A stretch of DNA of 64,000 bases from JACKAQ01 sp020634975 [NCBI: Calditrichia bacterium] (GTDB lineage: Bacteria > Calditrichota > Calditrichia > RBG-13-44-9), in contig JACKAQ010000003.1 in the NCBI GenBank assembly GCA_020634975.1, forward strand, positions 1-64,000, read 5' to 3'. The position numbers and the translations under genes are program-made. Below the pieces are notes generated by a model. It made no database searches. It was given only the letters and a program-made list of their open reading frames with translations, and had not been told where the DNA came from. This document shows positions 8,706-16,788 of the stretch, piece after piece (the first letter of the stretch is position 1; the number at the start of each line of letters is the position of its first letter).

Positions 8706-9836
8706 TTACTTCAACAAAATCATACGCTTGACCAGGTTTATCCTATCACCTTTCAATTGATATAAATAAAACCCGGAGGGTAAATGCGACGCATCGAATA
8801 CCACCTCATGAACACCACTTTCCAATCGATCTGCAACCAATGTTTCGACGCGTTTTCCGGTAATATCAAATACTTCCAACCGGATATCCGATGCCACCGG
8901 CAATTCAAAAGAAATGGTTGTTGTGGGGTTAAATGGATTTGGATAATTCTGGGATAATGCAAACCCGGATGATACTGTTTCACCACCCCGATCATCGATC
9001 CCTGTAACGGTGCTGATAAGGTAACCATATCCGGATGCATCGGTAAACAGCGGGTCGGTATTACCGGATTGGCTCTGGATATTGGCAACCTCATAGTTCG
9101 ATTTGGAAACCCAACTATATTGGATATAAACTTCTTCGCTGCTGGAAATAACAGATCCATTTAAGATCGTCTTGTTAATTGTTTTGACATCGTCCCGGAT
9201 CCGCAAACATTCAAAATCACCGATATCCAGTTGCACCGTTCCCCAGGCATCAACCAACGTAACGGTTGAGTCAATACTTAAGAAATAAAAGGATGTATCA
9301 GGACCTAAGAATGTCGTATCGCTGCTGACTTCCGTCCATGTATCATTAAAATTAAGCGGCAATGGTGATACGGAATTATCGTCATAGGAAAAGATAGTTG
9401 TATCCATCGGCGGGTTTGTTTGCGAAAAAACAGAGGCAAACCCAATGTTGGAAATAGAGGAACTGGCAACTTCCAGATATCCGTAAAATTCAAATGAGTT
9501 GCCCGGATCAGGGTCGAGATCGGTAACATGTTGCACAAAATTCGCTTGCGGAAAGCTGTCCGCATATGCCGTTTGTCCGGGAGATAAAAATTCCGATCGG
9601 TAAATTAACGTGTCCTGAACATCCATCGACCGGAAATCCCAGATCTGGTTTGCGCCGGGCAAGCCCACATTTACCGGAATGCTAAACCGTTCATCTTCGA
9701 TACTTACCTGGGATGTGCCGATTAAACCGAGAATATCGCTGGATGTAATGGTTATCTGTGCAAATCCAACCGTTGAGAAACTATAAACCATCAAAAACGC
9801 AACAAGCCACATATTCGCTTTGTAAAATTTTTTCAT
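8706..9836 (-). CDS. secreted protein with Por-type C-terminal sorting domain
   Basis: A 376-residue exported protein with a Sec signal peptide (about residues 1-27, ending GFAQ). Residues about 30-285 are beta-rich and unlike anything I can name. The last 85 residues form a type A C-terminal sorting domain: SQNYPNPFNPTTTISFELP, then LEVFDITGKRVETLV, SGFYLYQL and a basic end LVKRMILLK. In Bacteroidota such tails direct cargo through the type IX secretion system to the surface; in Calditrichota, Ignavibacteria and KSB1 the same tail is very common. The start has a GGAGG Shine-Dalgarno 6 bases upstream and the gene ends in its own terminator (8636-8677), so it is likely monocistronic. No T9SS component gene is in this window. 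Confidence 0.85.
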   Translation of the reverse strand: MKKFYKANMWLVAFLMVYSFSTVGFAQITITSSDILGLIGTSQVSIEDERFSIPVNVGLPGANQIWDFRSMDVQDTLIYRSEFLSPGQTAYADSFPQANFVQHVTDLDPDPGNSFEFYGYLEVASSSISNIGFASVFSQTNPPMDTTIFSYDDNSVSPLPLNFNDTWTEVSSDTTFLGPDTSFYFLSIDSTVTLVDAWGTVQLDIGDFECLRIRDDVKTINKTILNGSVISSSEEVYIQYSWVSKSNYEVANIQSQSGNTDPLFTDASGYGYLISTVTGIDDRGGETVSSGFALSQNYPNPFNPTTTISFELPVASDIRLEVFDITGKRVETLVADRLESGVHEVVFDASHLPSGFYLYQLKGDRINLVKRMILLK

Positions 9837-9910
9837 ATTACCTCCGTTCAGATTAAAATTAATAAGCCAGGTTTACAATAATAAATGATGTTACACGCTG
9901 ATAACGAATT

Positions 9911-10007
9911 AGCATCCTGTCTAGCACAGAGCGCGTATCGAAGGATGCGGTTGTTTACCGGAATTCCGCACCCTTCGATACGCCCCATTGGGGCTACTCA
10001 GGATGCT
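9911..10007. repeat. 97-bp nested palindromic element
   Basis: Outer arms AGCATCCTG (9911-9919) and CAGGATGCT (9999-10007) are perfect inverted repeats. Inner arms CGTATCGAAGGATGCGG (9934-9950) and CCGCACCCTTCGATACG (9966-9982) pair with one mismatch. This is the layout of a REPIN or small MITE-like element; GAGCGCGTATCGAAGGAT resembles a repeat common in several phyla. Confidence 0.75.
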
Positions 10008-10025
10008 GGTTTGTTTTGATTCACG

Positions 10026-10057
10026 GCGTAACAGCTGTTAAATAACAGCTGTTACGC
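10026..10057. repeat. perfect 32-bp palindrome
   Basis: Arms GCGTAACAGCTGTTA (10026-10040) and TAACAGCTGTTACGC (10043-10057) around a 2-base AA centre. Each arm contains TAACAGCTGTTA, itself a 12-bp palindrome, so the site is also a direct repeat. It could be a double operator or an extruding cruciform; it overlaps the left end of the dispersed repeat. Confidence 0.85.
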
Positions 10058-10209
10058 ATTTTGATCAAACTGTTTGAAAATATTCAGACGTAGCGGAAAA
10101 CATGTTTCAGTTGCGAAACGCATGTATGCGTTCCCTACCAACAAAACGTCTGCTATTGTAGGATTCGCACATGTGCGAACCGCAGTTTCGTGACCGCGTA
10201 ACGTCAGAT
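10043..10209 (+). repeat. dispersed ~150-bp intergenic repeat, copy A
   Basis: Matches 51451-51596 over its whole length apart from about 25 extra bases near 10091-10120. Shared blocks include TTTGAAAATATTCAGACG, CTACCAACAA, TGCTATTGT, a TTCGCA/TGTGCGAA hairpin and GTGACCGC followed by TAAC. It has no open frame. Confidence 0.8.
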
Positions 10210-10409
10210 AATAAAACATCTCCACTGTTCCGGTGACAGAATTAGCCAAATTTTCCGTGCTTTTTCCGGAATGGTGAATAGTTACGTGACCTCAGTAAAC
10301 TAAGTTGCTGAATAAAAATCGGAATTGACACTTGTCACTATTTCAGTGAGATATCAAAAGAAATCGCGGTTTGTCAGATTAAATTTTAATTTAACAAATT
10401 TCCACACCA

Positions 10410-10487
10410 GTCATTCCTGCAATTTTTTTAGCGGGAACCTATTTATTTTCAATACTTTGGATGCCCGATAAAAGCGTGCGGGCATGA
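10410..10487 (+). repeat. dispersed 78-bp intergenic repeat, copy 3
   Basis: Begins GTCATTCCTGCAATTTTTTT, continues AGCGGGAACC and ends TGGATGCCCGATAAAAGCGT then GCGGGCATGAC. It is the most diverged of three copies but has the best-preserved inverted ends (GTCATTCC / GGCATGAC). Confidence 0.7.
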
Positions 10488-10618
10488 CCCGAAATTTACA
10501 AACCATTATTGTTCTGAATTTATTGTGTGCACTAAATTTCTTTTTTAAAGTTGTTAGCCCGCAGATATGCTTAACCTATGGTATCAGCAGTGCTTTTTCT
10601 CTTTTTACTGCTCAATTG

Positions 10619-11188
10619 TTACGTTCGTTCGTAATGAAGTATCACTATTCCACTGTCGCAAGTAATTGATTTTTTGAGCTTTAACGATTGCCAGTTTTCT
10701 ATCTCTCCAAAAGCAGCAACGCCTTTCCCAATGGCAATGGGATTGATAAAAAAGTGAAATTCGTCAATCAGTTCCTGCTTGATTAACGAAGCGACAAATG
10801 AACTGCCACCATATACGATAATGTCTTTACCATCCTGATGTTTCAGTTTATGGATTTCGTCTGCCAGGTTTCCTGTTGCAAGCTCTGTATTTTCCCACGG
10901 TGATGTTTCAAGTGTCTTCGTAAAAACAATTTTCTTTTGGTTGGCTTTGATTTTAGCTACTTCATGCATTGGATCTTCCGGATGTTTATAGGCATCAAGC
11001 CAATAGGGTAGATAGTCAACGGCTAATTTTCTACCGATTATTTCAGTGTCTGCTGAGTTAGCCAGGTCAAGAACATACTGTCTTATTTCGTCCCAAGCCC
11101 AGGTTACCCATTTCTGTTCGTCATTTGGTCCTGTCGAATTAAACCCGTCAAGCGTAACCTGCATTTGTAATTTCAATTTTCTCATCAT
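10619..11188 (-). CDS. RibD C-terminal / dihydrofolate-reductase-like family protein
   Basis: A 189-residue cytoplasmic reductase of the RibD-C/DHFR-like superfamily. Family marks: N-terminal LQMQVTLDGF, a mid-protein IIGRKLAVDYLPYW segment, VFTKTLETSPWENTE, and the nucleotide-binding DIIVYGGSSFVASLI, where GG(S) contacts the NADPH phosphates. Length is normal for free-standing members, whose substrates are mostly unknown; it is not the riboflavin enzyme itself because the deaminase domain is absent. Start is ATG 11188 or the adjacent ATG 11185. It lies 46 bases downstream of a quinone-reductase gene on the same strand. Base composition is clearly more AT-rich than the 13-48 kb block, which with the neighbours suggests acquired DNA (inference). 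Confidence 0.85.
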   Translation of the reverse strand: MMRKLKLQMQVTLDGFNSTGPNDEQKWVTWAWDEIRQYVLDLANSADTEIIGRKLAVDYLPYWLDAYKHPEDPMHEVAKIKANQKKIVFTKTLETSPWENTELATGNLADEIHKLKHQDGKDIIVYGGSSFVASLIKQELIDEFHFFINPIAIGKGVAAFGEIENWQSLKLKKSITCDSGIVILHYERT

Positions 11189-11234
11189 CTTGTTTGCCTG
11201 TTTATTGTCTGTTTTATATCATTGTTACCGGTTC

Positions 11235-11819
11235 CTATTTATTTAATTCACCCAGTTTTTCAACCTTCTTCAGCCATTGTTGACGAAACTCATCTGTTGA
11301 AAGTCGTATAGGTCCAATTGGTGTTATTTTTACAGACTTTACTCCGATAAAATTCATTGTCAGTTTTTTCATCGCGCTATGTGACGGACTTTTGTAAATC
11401 AATCTATAATACCAATTTGGCTGGTCCATTGTGCAAATTAGTCGAGCTGTTTTTCCATTAAAATATTTGTCCCACCATACTGAACCTTCTCTTTTTTTAA
11501 ATGCAAATCCAGGTAATAAAACTCTGTCTAGAAATCCTTTCATAATTGCAGGCACAGAACCCCACCAAACTGGATAAACCCAAACTATATGGTCAGCCCA
11601 TTTTAGTTTTTCTTGGGCTTCTAATAAGTCAGGTTCAAGTTCTGTTCGTTTTCTGTAACCAAATTGGAGGTTAGGATTGAAATTTAATTCCCTGATCCTG
11701 ATTTCTTTTACTTCAGCAGACGATTTTTTTGCGCCGTTCCTGTATGCTTCAGAAAGTCCATAATTGAAGCTTTCTTTATCGGGGTGGCCGTTTATAATCA
11801 GAATTTTCTTTTTATTCAT
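11235..11819 (-). CDS. flavodoxin-fold NAD(P)H:quinone oxidoreductase
   Basis: A 194-residue protein of the NQO1/MdaB/KefF-like flavodoxin-fold family, predicted to reduce quinones with NAD(P)H using FMN or FAD in the cytoplasm. It shows the N-terminal LIINGHPDKESFN phosphate-binding loop, ADHIVWVYPVWWGSVPAIMK (the flavin-stacking WWxxxPA motif), GFLDRVLLPGFAF, and a HSAMKKLTMNFIGVK C-terminal segment. Length is normal. It is followed on the same strand by the RibD-C-like reductase, so the pair may be one small redox operon. No Shine-Dalgarno is obvious at ATG 11819. Closest relatives by eye are Bacteroidota-type proteins, consistent with horizontal transfer. Confidence 0.9.
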   Translation of the reverse strand: MNKKKILIINGHPDKESFNYGLSEAYRNGAKKSSAEVKEIRIRELNFNPNLQFGYRKRTELEPDLLEAQEKLKWADHIVWVYPVWWGSVPAIMKGFLDRVLLPGFAFKKREGSVWWDKYFNGKTARLICTMDQPNWYYRLIYKSPSHSAMKKLTMNFIGVKSVKITPIGPIRLSTDEFRQQWLKKVEKLGELNK

Positions 11820-12491
11820 ATAGCAATTGTTGTGCTTTCGAAATTTTATTTAAAATTGTTTGTCAAATGAGGATTCGAACATTGCATGTATCCCGAATGA
11901 AATTACCTTTACTTGATTAAGCTTATGCCGAATGTATCGAGAAAACATTGACGGTTCAATACATTATTCTGGGCTATTTTGAAATTTGCCTTATAATTTA
12001 GAATCTTTGTTCCAGATATGCTGTAATTTCCCACAATGATCACGGCGCCATACTGAAATTTGACACGTAATCCTCTCTTAAACGAATAAACCACTTTGCG
12101 CAGGAAAACAACGAAGCATCCGGGTTTTATGTTACCCATCGAATGGCGACACAACCTGACTGCGATTTGGCATACACTATCTGCCAATATTTCATGCCCC
12201 AATGCAATTGGTAAACAGCTACATCGCAATTGCTGCTTGCCCGGCTATCATAGCTCCTCGCTCGGGTGCAAAATAGAGCAGCTACCCCGTAAATGCGGGA
12301 CTTCCGGTTGTAACAAATTAGTGCCCGGGTGCAATTGTGAACAGCTACTTCATAATGGCAATACGCCCGGCATACCAGGATATCCGTCTATATTTAGGTG
12401 GGGATTACTACGAAACACCAAAATCGATAACGATCTAACGAAATTTTCCACAACAAATTGCAAAATTGAAATGGGCAACACTTTTGCAAAA
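11820..12491. other. AT-rich intergenic region with degenerate tandem repeats
   Basis: About 670 bases with no supported gene. A frame at 11909-12229 (minus) has no ribosome site or recognisable content. The middle (12126-12371) carries imperfect repeats. A plus-strand frame is open across them (12096-12638) but runs into the channel gene antisense. Confidence 0.55.
12126..12371 (+). repeat. three to four degenerate ~64-bp tandem repeats
   Basis: Units at about 12194-12244, 12259-12308 and 12322-12371, with a weaker one near 12126-12176. Shared core is GGGTGCAATTGTGAACAGCT followed by AC and an AATGGC...CCCGGC end. TGCA cores start at 12203, 12267 and 12330, a spacing of 64 and 63. One plus-strand frame reads through as a Cys-containing 21-residue period (GCKIEQLPRK, GCNCEQLLHN), which may be chance. 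Confidence 0.65.
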
Positions 12492-13214
12492 TCATTTATT
12501 GCGAAATTCATTCGACTTGTTTTTAAATTTATTATACCACCAGATGATCAGGGGTGTGTAAAGACAATAGGTAATACCACCAACAATCGAAGCCCAAATA
12601 AACGACACCTGATTGAAAACCAAGGTAAGTGCAATTGAAAGCAACGGCACGGAAAACATAATTAGTAATCGTTGTTTTTGGGATTTGGTATAAAAAATCT
12701 CGTATTCGTTAAGCTGTAATTCCAACTTGATGGTGTAGGCTCTATGGTAAAACAAAAACAGCACAAGATAAAGGGCAAAGGCAACAAAACCATAGTAAAT
12801 CATCAAATAGGGTACCTGGTTTCCTTGAATGTTTACGGCAATATCTGTACTGAAAAAAAAGTTGGTTAGAAAAAGCGTTAAAAAGCGTAACGGATACACA
12901 TAAAAAATTACCAATGCAATAAACAATGTATTTAAGACAGTCAGCTTTGTGTCATTCAGGGAGTATATCTCCGAAAATCCCAAATGTTCGTTCCAAATCA
13001 AAATAATAAATGAGATGCTGATTAAAAAAGCGGGCAGCGTTTTAGTAAAAACCAGCAAGTCGCCAAATGAATTGGGATTCGATAAATTGAAAATCAACAG
13101 CGTTATGGCGATGCCAAATACAGCGTCAGTCAAATTGTCCAGTCGTGACGCATTTTCACCCCGGTAATTGATTCTTGGGTCGTGTTGTTTGTTCTTATAT
13201 ACCGCATTTCTCAT
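12492..13214 (-). CDS. TMEM175-type (DUF1211) potassium channel family protein
   Basis: A 240-residue integral membrane protein with about six hydrophobic segments. The family hallmark is in the first helix: SRLDNLTDAVFGIAITLLIF matches the R-x(3)-(F/L)-(S/T)D-x-VF-x-IAIT pattern that lines the selectivity region of bacterial TMEM175 channels. Further helices lie near LPAFLISISFIILIW, LNTLFIALVIFYVYPL, YYGFVAFALYLVLFLF, LLIMFSVPLLSIALTLVF and IWASIVGGITYCLY. Bacterial members form tetramers that conduct potassium weakly selectively. It is AT-rich like the two reductase genes downstream and may have arrived with them. Start at ATG 13214. Confidence 0.85.
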   Translation of the reverse strand: MRNAVYKNKQHDPRINYRGENASRLDNLTDAVFGIAITLLIFNLSNPNSFGDLLVFTKTLPAFLISISFIILIWNEHLGFSEIYSLNDTKLTVLNTLFIALVIFYVYPLRFLTLFLTNFFFSTDIAVNIQGNQVPYLMIYYGFVAFALYLVLFLFYHRAYTIKLELQLNEYEIFYTKSQKQRLLIMFSVPLLSIALTLVFNQVSFIWASIVGGITYCLYTPLIIWWYNKFKNKSNEFRNK

Positions 13215-13349
13215 ATTCAGTCTATCTGTTTAACACGTTGCAAGGTTCATCTGTTTTTTATCCGAAGAACATAATATGTTGGGTTGCAGCATTCACAATT
13301 TTCATATTCCCGTATTTTTATTGAATTGCCGGATCTGAACAATCGCAAT

Positions 13350-14618
13350 TTATCTTTCGGGAGCGATGCGCTGCACTTTAAGTTGTTCGGCAACGTGATC
13401 CAGTTTGCTAATCTTCTCATTTAGTCGGCTGCGCAAACTCGCTGCGGATTCGGATGACCCATCCCTTTTGGCCAACCAGTCCAGATTTCTTTCAACCATC
13501 CCATATGCAATTCGCAAATTCCCGATCGCATCCAGATCATTTTGCGTTTTGATGATTTCAATCAGTTCTTTCTCAATTGCCGGAATCATTTCCCGGGAGG
13601 GATGAAAGCGCATTTTATACATATTCACAATCGCCAAATGGTTCACCGGCGAAGGATGCCCCGGCAGCAATTGTTTGGCGCGATAATATTCGATGGACAC
13701 ATCTTCATCTCTCGGTATCCGGTTGAAATATTCCTTCCCCCAAAACTTGCTGTTCCCCAGCATGATGTGCGCAAACGCGCGATTCATGCTGTCCTGCCGA
13801 TAGGCATTTTTATCGAGGTAGTTTTGAAAAGAATTGGCACTCAGCCGGTAGTTGCCTGCCATGTATTGCACAATACCCTGCGCCAGTTTTACAACGCCCT
13901 GCAGATCTTCAAATTGTTTTTTGGTATCCAGAACGGTGTGGCGAATCCAGCCGGTTTTGCCGCTGCGGGTGCTGATTTTCGTCCAGTCGTTTTGTTTATC
14001 GATCAAATAATACGTATCGCCCATTTGCAATTGTCCGGTGGATGGCGCATTGAGATCCGGCGATTCCCGAAGCGTAACCGTTTGCCGGTAAAACCGGCTG
14101 AGGTCTTTCAACGTTTGCATGGGCAACCGGAGTGGCGCAAAGTTCACCTGCAATGTTGGGATGGCTGCTTTTAGCGTATCGCGGCTGTATTGATCGGGGA
14201 TCATCAACCCGAATGCGGATACGGGGAATTCTTCCCGGGGCACCAATCGCAAATGCGGATGCAGCCAAACGTCCGTGCTGTCCTCGTAAAATTCGCCCCA
14301 AATAACCACCAGCGCATTCTGGTTCAGCGCTTCTTCGTGTATGCGTTTCGGCGTCAATTCGATGCGTGTTTCGGTCTGTCGCAGGTTAATCACGCCAACG
14401 CTCGTCACGCCTTCGATAGTGCCGAGTACCTGTTGCGCAATGATCTGGGAAATATCCCTGCCCCAATCGCTCAACTGCGGCGAGTCAAACTCCAGCACCA
14501 GAATTTTGTGTTTGACCCCCTGCAATCGCGGTGGTCCGCCGATCCGGGAAATGTCGCCCGCAACGGCGCTGCAGCAAAAGGCTAACAATAAAACGAGATG
14601 TAAATATTTGTTTTTCAT
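13350..14618 (-). CDS. exported FlgO/TolB-like protein with SH3 domain and helical repeats
   Basis: A 422-residue exported protein. Signal peptide about residues 1-20 (LLLAFCCSAVAG). Residues about 37-130 (HKILVLEFDSP, ISQIIAQQVLGTI, NALVVIWGEF) resemble the alpha/beta domain of FlgO- or TolB-N-like proteins. Residues about 176-235 form a bacterial SH3 domain (VTLRESPDLNAPSTGQL, WTKISTRSGKTGWIR), which in other proteins binds peptidoglycan. The C-terminal half is helical, TPR-like (GIVQYMAGNYRLSANSFQNY, FHPSREMIPAIEKELIEII). It is the last gene of a minus-strand series with caspase-like, patatin and TPR proteins, and probably works in the same envelope process; its exact role is unknown. Confidence 0.65.
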   Translation of the reverse strand: MKNKYLHLVLLLAFCCSAVAGDISRIGGPPRLQGVKHKILVLEFDSPQLSDWGRDISQIIAQQVLGTIEGVTSVGVINLRQTETRIELTPKRIHEEALNQNALVVIWGEFYEDSTDVWLHPHLRLVPREEFPVSAFGLMIPDQYSRDTLKAAIPTLQVNFAPLRLPMQTLKDLSRFYRQTVTLRESPDLNAPSTGQLQMGDTYYLIDKQNDWTKISTRSGKTGWIRHTVLDTKKQFEDLQGVVKLAQGIVQYMAGNYRLSANSFQNYLDKNAYRQDSMNRAFAHIMLGNSKFWGKEYFNRIPRDEDVSIEYYRAKQLLPGHPSPVNHLAIVNMYKMRFHPSREMIPAIEKELIEIIKTQNDLDAIGNLRIAYGMVERNLDWLAKRDGSSESAASLRSRLNEKISKLDHVAEQLKVQRIAPER

Positions 14619-14660
14619 TACGAAATGCCTGTCAACAATTTTATTAGGTATAACCGTTAC

Positions 14661-14788
14661 ACTTCGACTTCGCTCAGTGTGACATTGGTTTTCGTCATCA
14701 GCAAAGTCCGCGGTTGTTTTCCCGAGCGAAATCGTCCGTTGTCGTCATCAGCAAAGTCCGCGGTTGTCGTCCTGAGCGAAGTCGAAGG
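14661..14788. repeat. palindromic element with internal direct repeat
   Basis: Ends ACTTCGACTTCGCTCAGTGT (from 14661) and GTCCTGAGCGAAGTCGAAGG (14769-14788) are imperfect inverted repeats of a motif common in many genomes. Inside, a 43-bp segment starting TCGTCATCAGCAAAGTCCGC occurs twice (14692-14734 and 14742-14784), 50 bases apart. It fills the gap between the caspase-like gene and the SH3 protein gene. Confidence 0.8.
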
Positions 14789-14835
14789 ACAAAATAACAT
14801 TAAATTCATAGACAGAATACCAACTACATTCGATC

Positions 14836-16701
14836 TCAAAACGGCGTAATTTCCCCGGCGATGTTGTTTGCGTCCAGTTCGTCCAAACGCCGTTGCAGCA
14901 CCGGTTTGAATTCCGCCGGAATTGCGTCCAAAGTTTTGGCGTGCAAAAAGCAATCGCGGGCCCGCTGCACGTTTCCGTTTCGCAAATAGTGATTGCCCAG
15001 CACAAAAGACGAAAACGCCAGATACGCTGGATTCACTTTTGCGTCCGGCTGAAACAGCTCGAACACATCATTTTTGTAAGTGATGGGGCTGTAACCGGTC
15101 ACGTTGTCGTTTTCAAGCGCGGTAAATGTGATCACCGATTGCAACGCCTCGTTCCCGCCCTGCAACATGCCCCAAATAATGCCCGGCGCGTTCAGCCGTT
15201 TGCCAAATGAGGTTGCAGCGTTCGGGGCGCTCACCGAAAGCCCGTCGCAACGCAGCACGCTGATGTCCGTTTCATCCAGCAAATTGTAGCTCTCCAAATG
15301 GTTTCGAATACCGCGATCGAGCTGGTAATTCAGCCCGTTCAAAAACGGATCGACAACGGATTCATCCATCCCCACCGGTTTTAAATCGAACATAAATAAT
15401 GTGATAGCATCTGTCTGGTTACTGGCGCAGGCGTCCAGTTTCGGGAAATATTCGGCATACACATCAGAGGTCAGCACGACAGCCCACTCCGTCGGATCGA
15501 CCTGCCCGTTGGCAAAAGACACCGGTTTGGCAAATGTGCCGTAACCATCGCGGGTTACGGTCAGCTCCCATATTGCACCGTCATCCAGCAGCGATTGCAC
15601 TTTACCCCATTCGAAAGCCAGGCTGAACGAGCCGTCCTGCCGAGACTGGCTGCGAACCAGATATTTCGATTCGCCGAATGATGATATCAGCGTAACAACT
15701 GCGTCGCTGATCGGTTTCTCGTTGATATCGCTGAGCACCAACCCGGACAGCTGCCCGATTTCCGCGCGCGGCTGCGAATTCGAATTCGATATCGCAATTG
15801 CCGGCGAATCCGTACCGCTGCCGCTGGTGCTGTCCGAAACGCTAAAAATGAAATCACCGCGATCCAGCGCTGCATCGTAAATTTTCCCGTATTGCGGATG
15901 CTGGCGATTCTGGCTGTAATGAATCACCCGGTCTTTCAAAAACAAACCGAGTTCGGTTCCGGTCAGATAACCGTCTTTTGGCGCTGTATCGGCGTCGCCG
16001 TTGAGCGCCCGCAAAAATTGCTGTTTGAAAATGCTCACATCCGGCACGGTTTCGTTGGCATCGCCGGCGGTGATAAATTGTCGAACCGGCTCTTTCGCCG
16101 CATTCAATACGGTTGCAGAGGGTGAACCGCGCATCGTCGAAAACATCGAGCCGGAAAAACAGCTGTCAAAAATGAACAGCACATGTTTGGACTCGATGCG
16201 CCGGGAATAATTGAAAAACGCGTCCATATCCAGCGCACCCTGTTTGAAATTGGCACGTTTCACCGGATCATCTTCATCCGGTTCGGGCGGCATCGGCGCA
16301 TCCGCCGGAATGATATAACCCATGTTGATGCCCTGCGCCAATTCCATACTGTGACCGTGTCCGGCAAAATAAAACAGCAAGCGGTTTTGGGGATCAGTGC
16401 CTTTTAAATTGACAAATTCGCCAATGGCGGCTTCGAGGGTGGATTTATCTGGATTTTCCAGCAGTTGCACCTCGAAACCCTGTGCTTCCAGCGCGACGCG
16501 AACTTCCAGCGCATCGTTCAGCGCGTTTGCCAGATCCCGCCAGCCATTTGTGTAATCGCTGACGCCGACAACCAGCGCGTAACTGTTCGAATACAGAGGC
16601 TGGTTGCTGCCGTCCGACGCAAGAAAAATTGGTTCCGCTCCGCGCGATTGGGCAAAAATCTGGCTGGTAAATAAAAGAATAGCAAAAAAATACTTATTCA
16701 T
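14836..16701 (-). CDS. exported caspase-fold (C14/metacaspase-like) peptidase
   Basis: A 621-residue exported protein with a caspase-family peptidase domain. Signal peptide 1-18 (FTSQIFAQ end). Peptidase domain about 38-270: YALVVGVSDY (first strand), LLFYFAGHGHS with catalytic His115, VLFIFDSCFSGSMF with catalytic Cys181, so the dyad is intact. Residues about 318-400 resemble a carboxypeptidase regulatory-like beta domain (SGLVLSDINEKPISDAVVTL, RQDGSFSLAFEWGK). The last 150 residues are helical with a TPR-like segment (LRNGNVQRARDCFLHAKTL). Bacterial members of this family mostly cleave after basic residues; substrate unknown here. It sits 87 bases downstream of the patatin gene on the same strand. 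Confidence 0.88.
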   Translation of the reverse strand: MNKYFFAILLFTSQIFAQSRGAEPIFLASDGSNQPLYSNSYALVVGVSDYTNGWRDLANALNDALEVRVALEAQGFEVQLLENPDKSTLEAAIGEFVNLKGTDPQNRLLFYFAGHGHSMELAQGINMGYIIPADAPMPPEPDEDDPVKRANFKQGALDMDAFFNYSRRIESKHVLFIFDSCFSGSMFSTMRGSPSATVLNAAKEPVRQFITAGDANETVPDVSIFKQQFLRALNGDADTAPKDGYLTGTELGLFLKDRVIHYSQNRQHPQYGKIYDAALDRGDFIFSVSDSTSGSGTDSPAIAISNSNSQPRAEIGQLSGLVLSDINEKPISDAVVTLISSFGESKYLVRSQSRQDGSFSLAFEWGKVQSLLDDGAIWELTVTRDGYGTFAKPVSFANGQVDPTEWAVVLTSDVYAEYFPKLDACASNQTDAITLFMFDLKPVGMDESVVDPFLNGLNYQLDRGIRNHLESYNLLDETDISVLRCDGLSVSAPNAATSFGKRLNAPGIIWGMLQGGNEALQSVITFTALENDNVTGYSPITYKNDVFELFQPDAKVNPAYLAFSSFVLGNHYLRNGNVQRARDCFLHAKTLDAIPAEFKPVLQRRLDELDANNIAGEITPF

Positions 16702-16788
16702 CGGTTGAACCGTTTCATTTTTTCATCTTTTCAGTTGAGCAAATATACACATCACTCAGTCGGAAAAATTTGCAAACGTCACAATCGA

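Larger units (their letters stand above)
9837..10618. other. repeat-rich intergenic region
   Basis: About 780 bases without a supported gene. It is mostly repeats: a palindrome at 9911-10007, a perfect palindrome at 10026-10057, a long dispersed repeat to 10209, and a third copy of the 78-bp repeat at 10410-10487. A short open frame at 10484-10669 has no ribosome site and overlaps the reductase gene, so it is not called. Confidence 0.7.

Noticed and set aside
11909-12229. Small minus-strand gene between the reductase and channel genes
   Set aside because: No start signal, no recognisable content, and it spans the degenerate repeats.
12194-12371. Integron attC-like cassette sites
   Set aside because: Repeats are head-to-tail without genes between them, core sites of the GTTRRRY type are not placed correctly, and no integrase gene is present.
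12096-12638. 180-codon plus-strand gene over the tandem repeats
   Set aside because: No ribosome site, it runs 150 bases antisense into a clear channel gene, and the repeat period is not an exact multiple of three.
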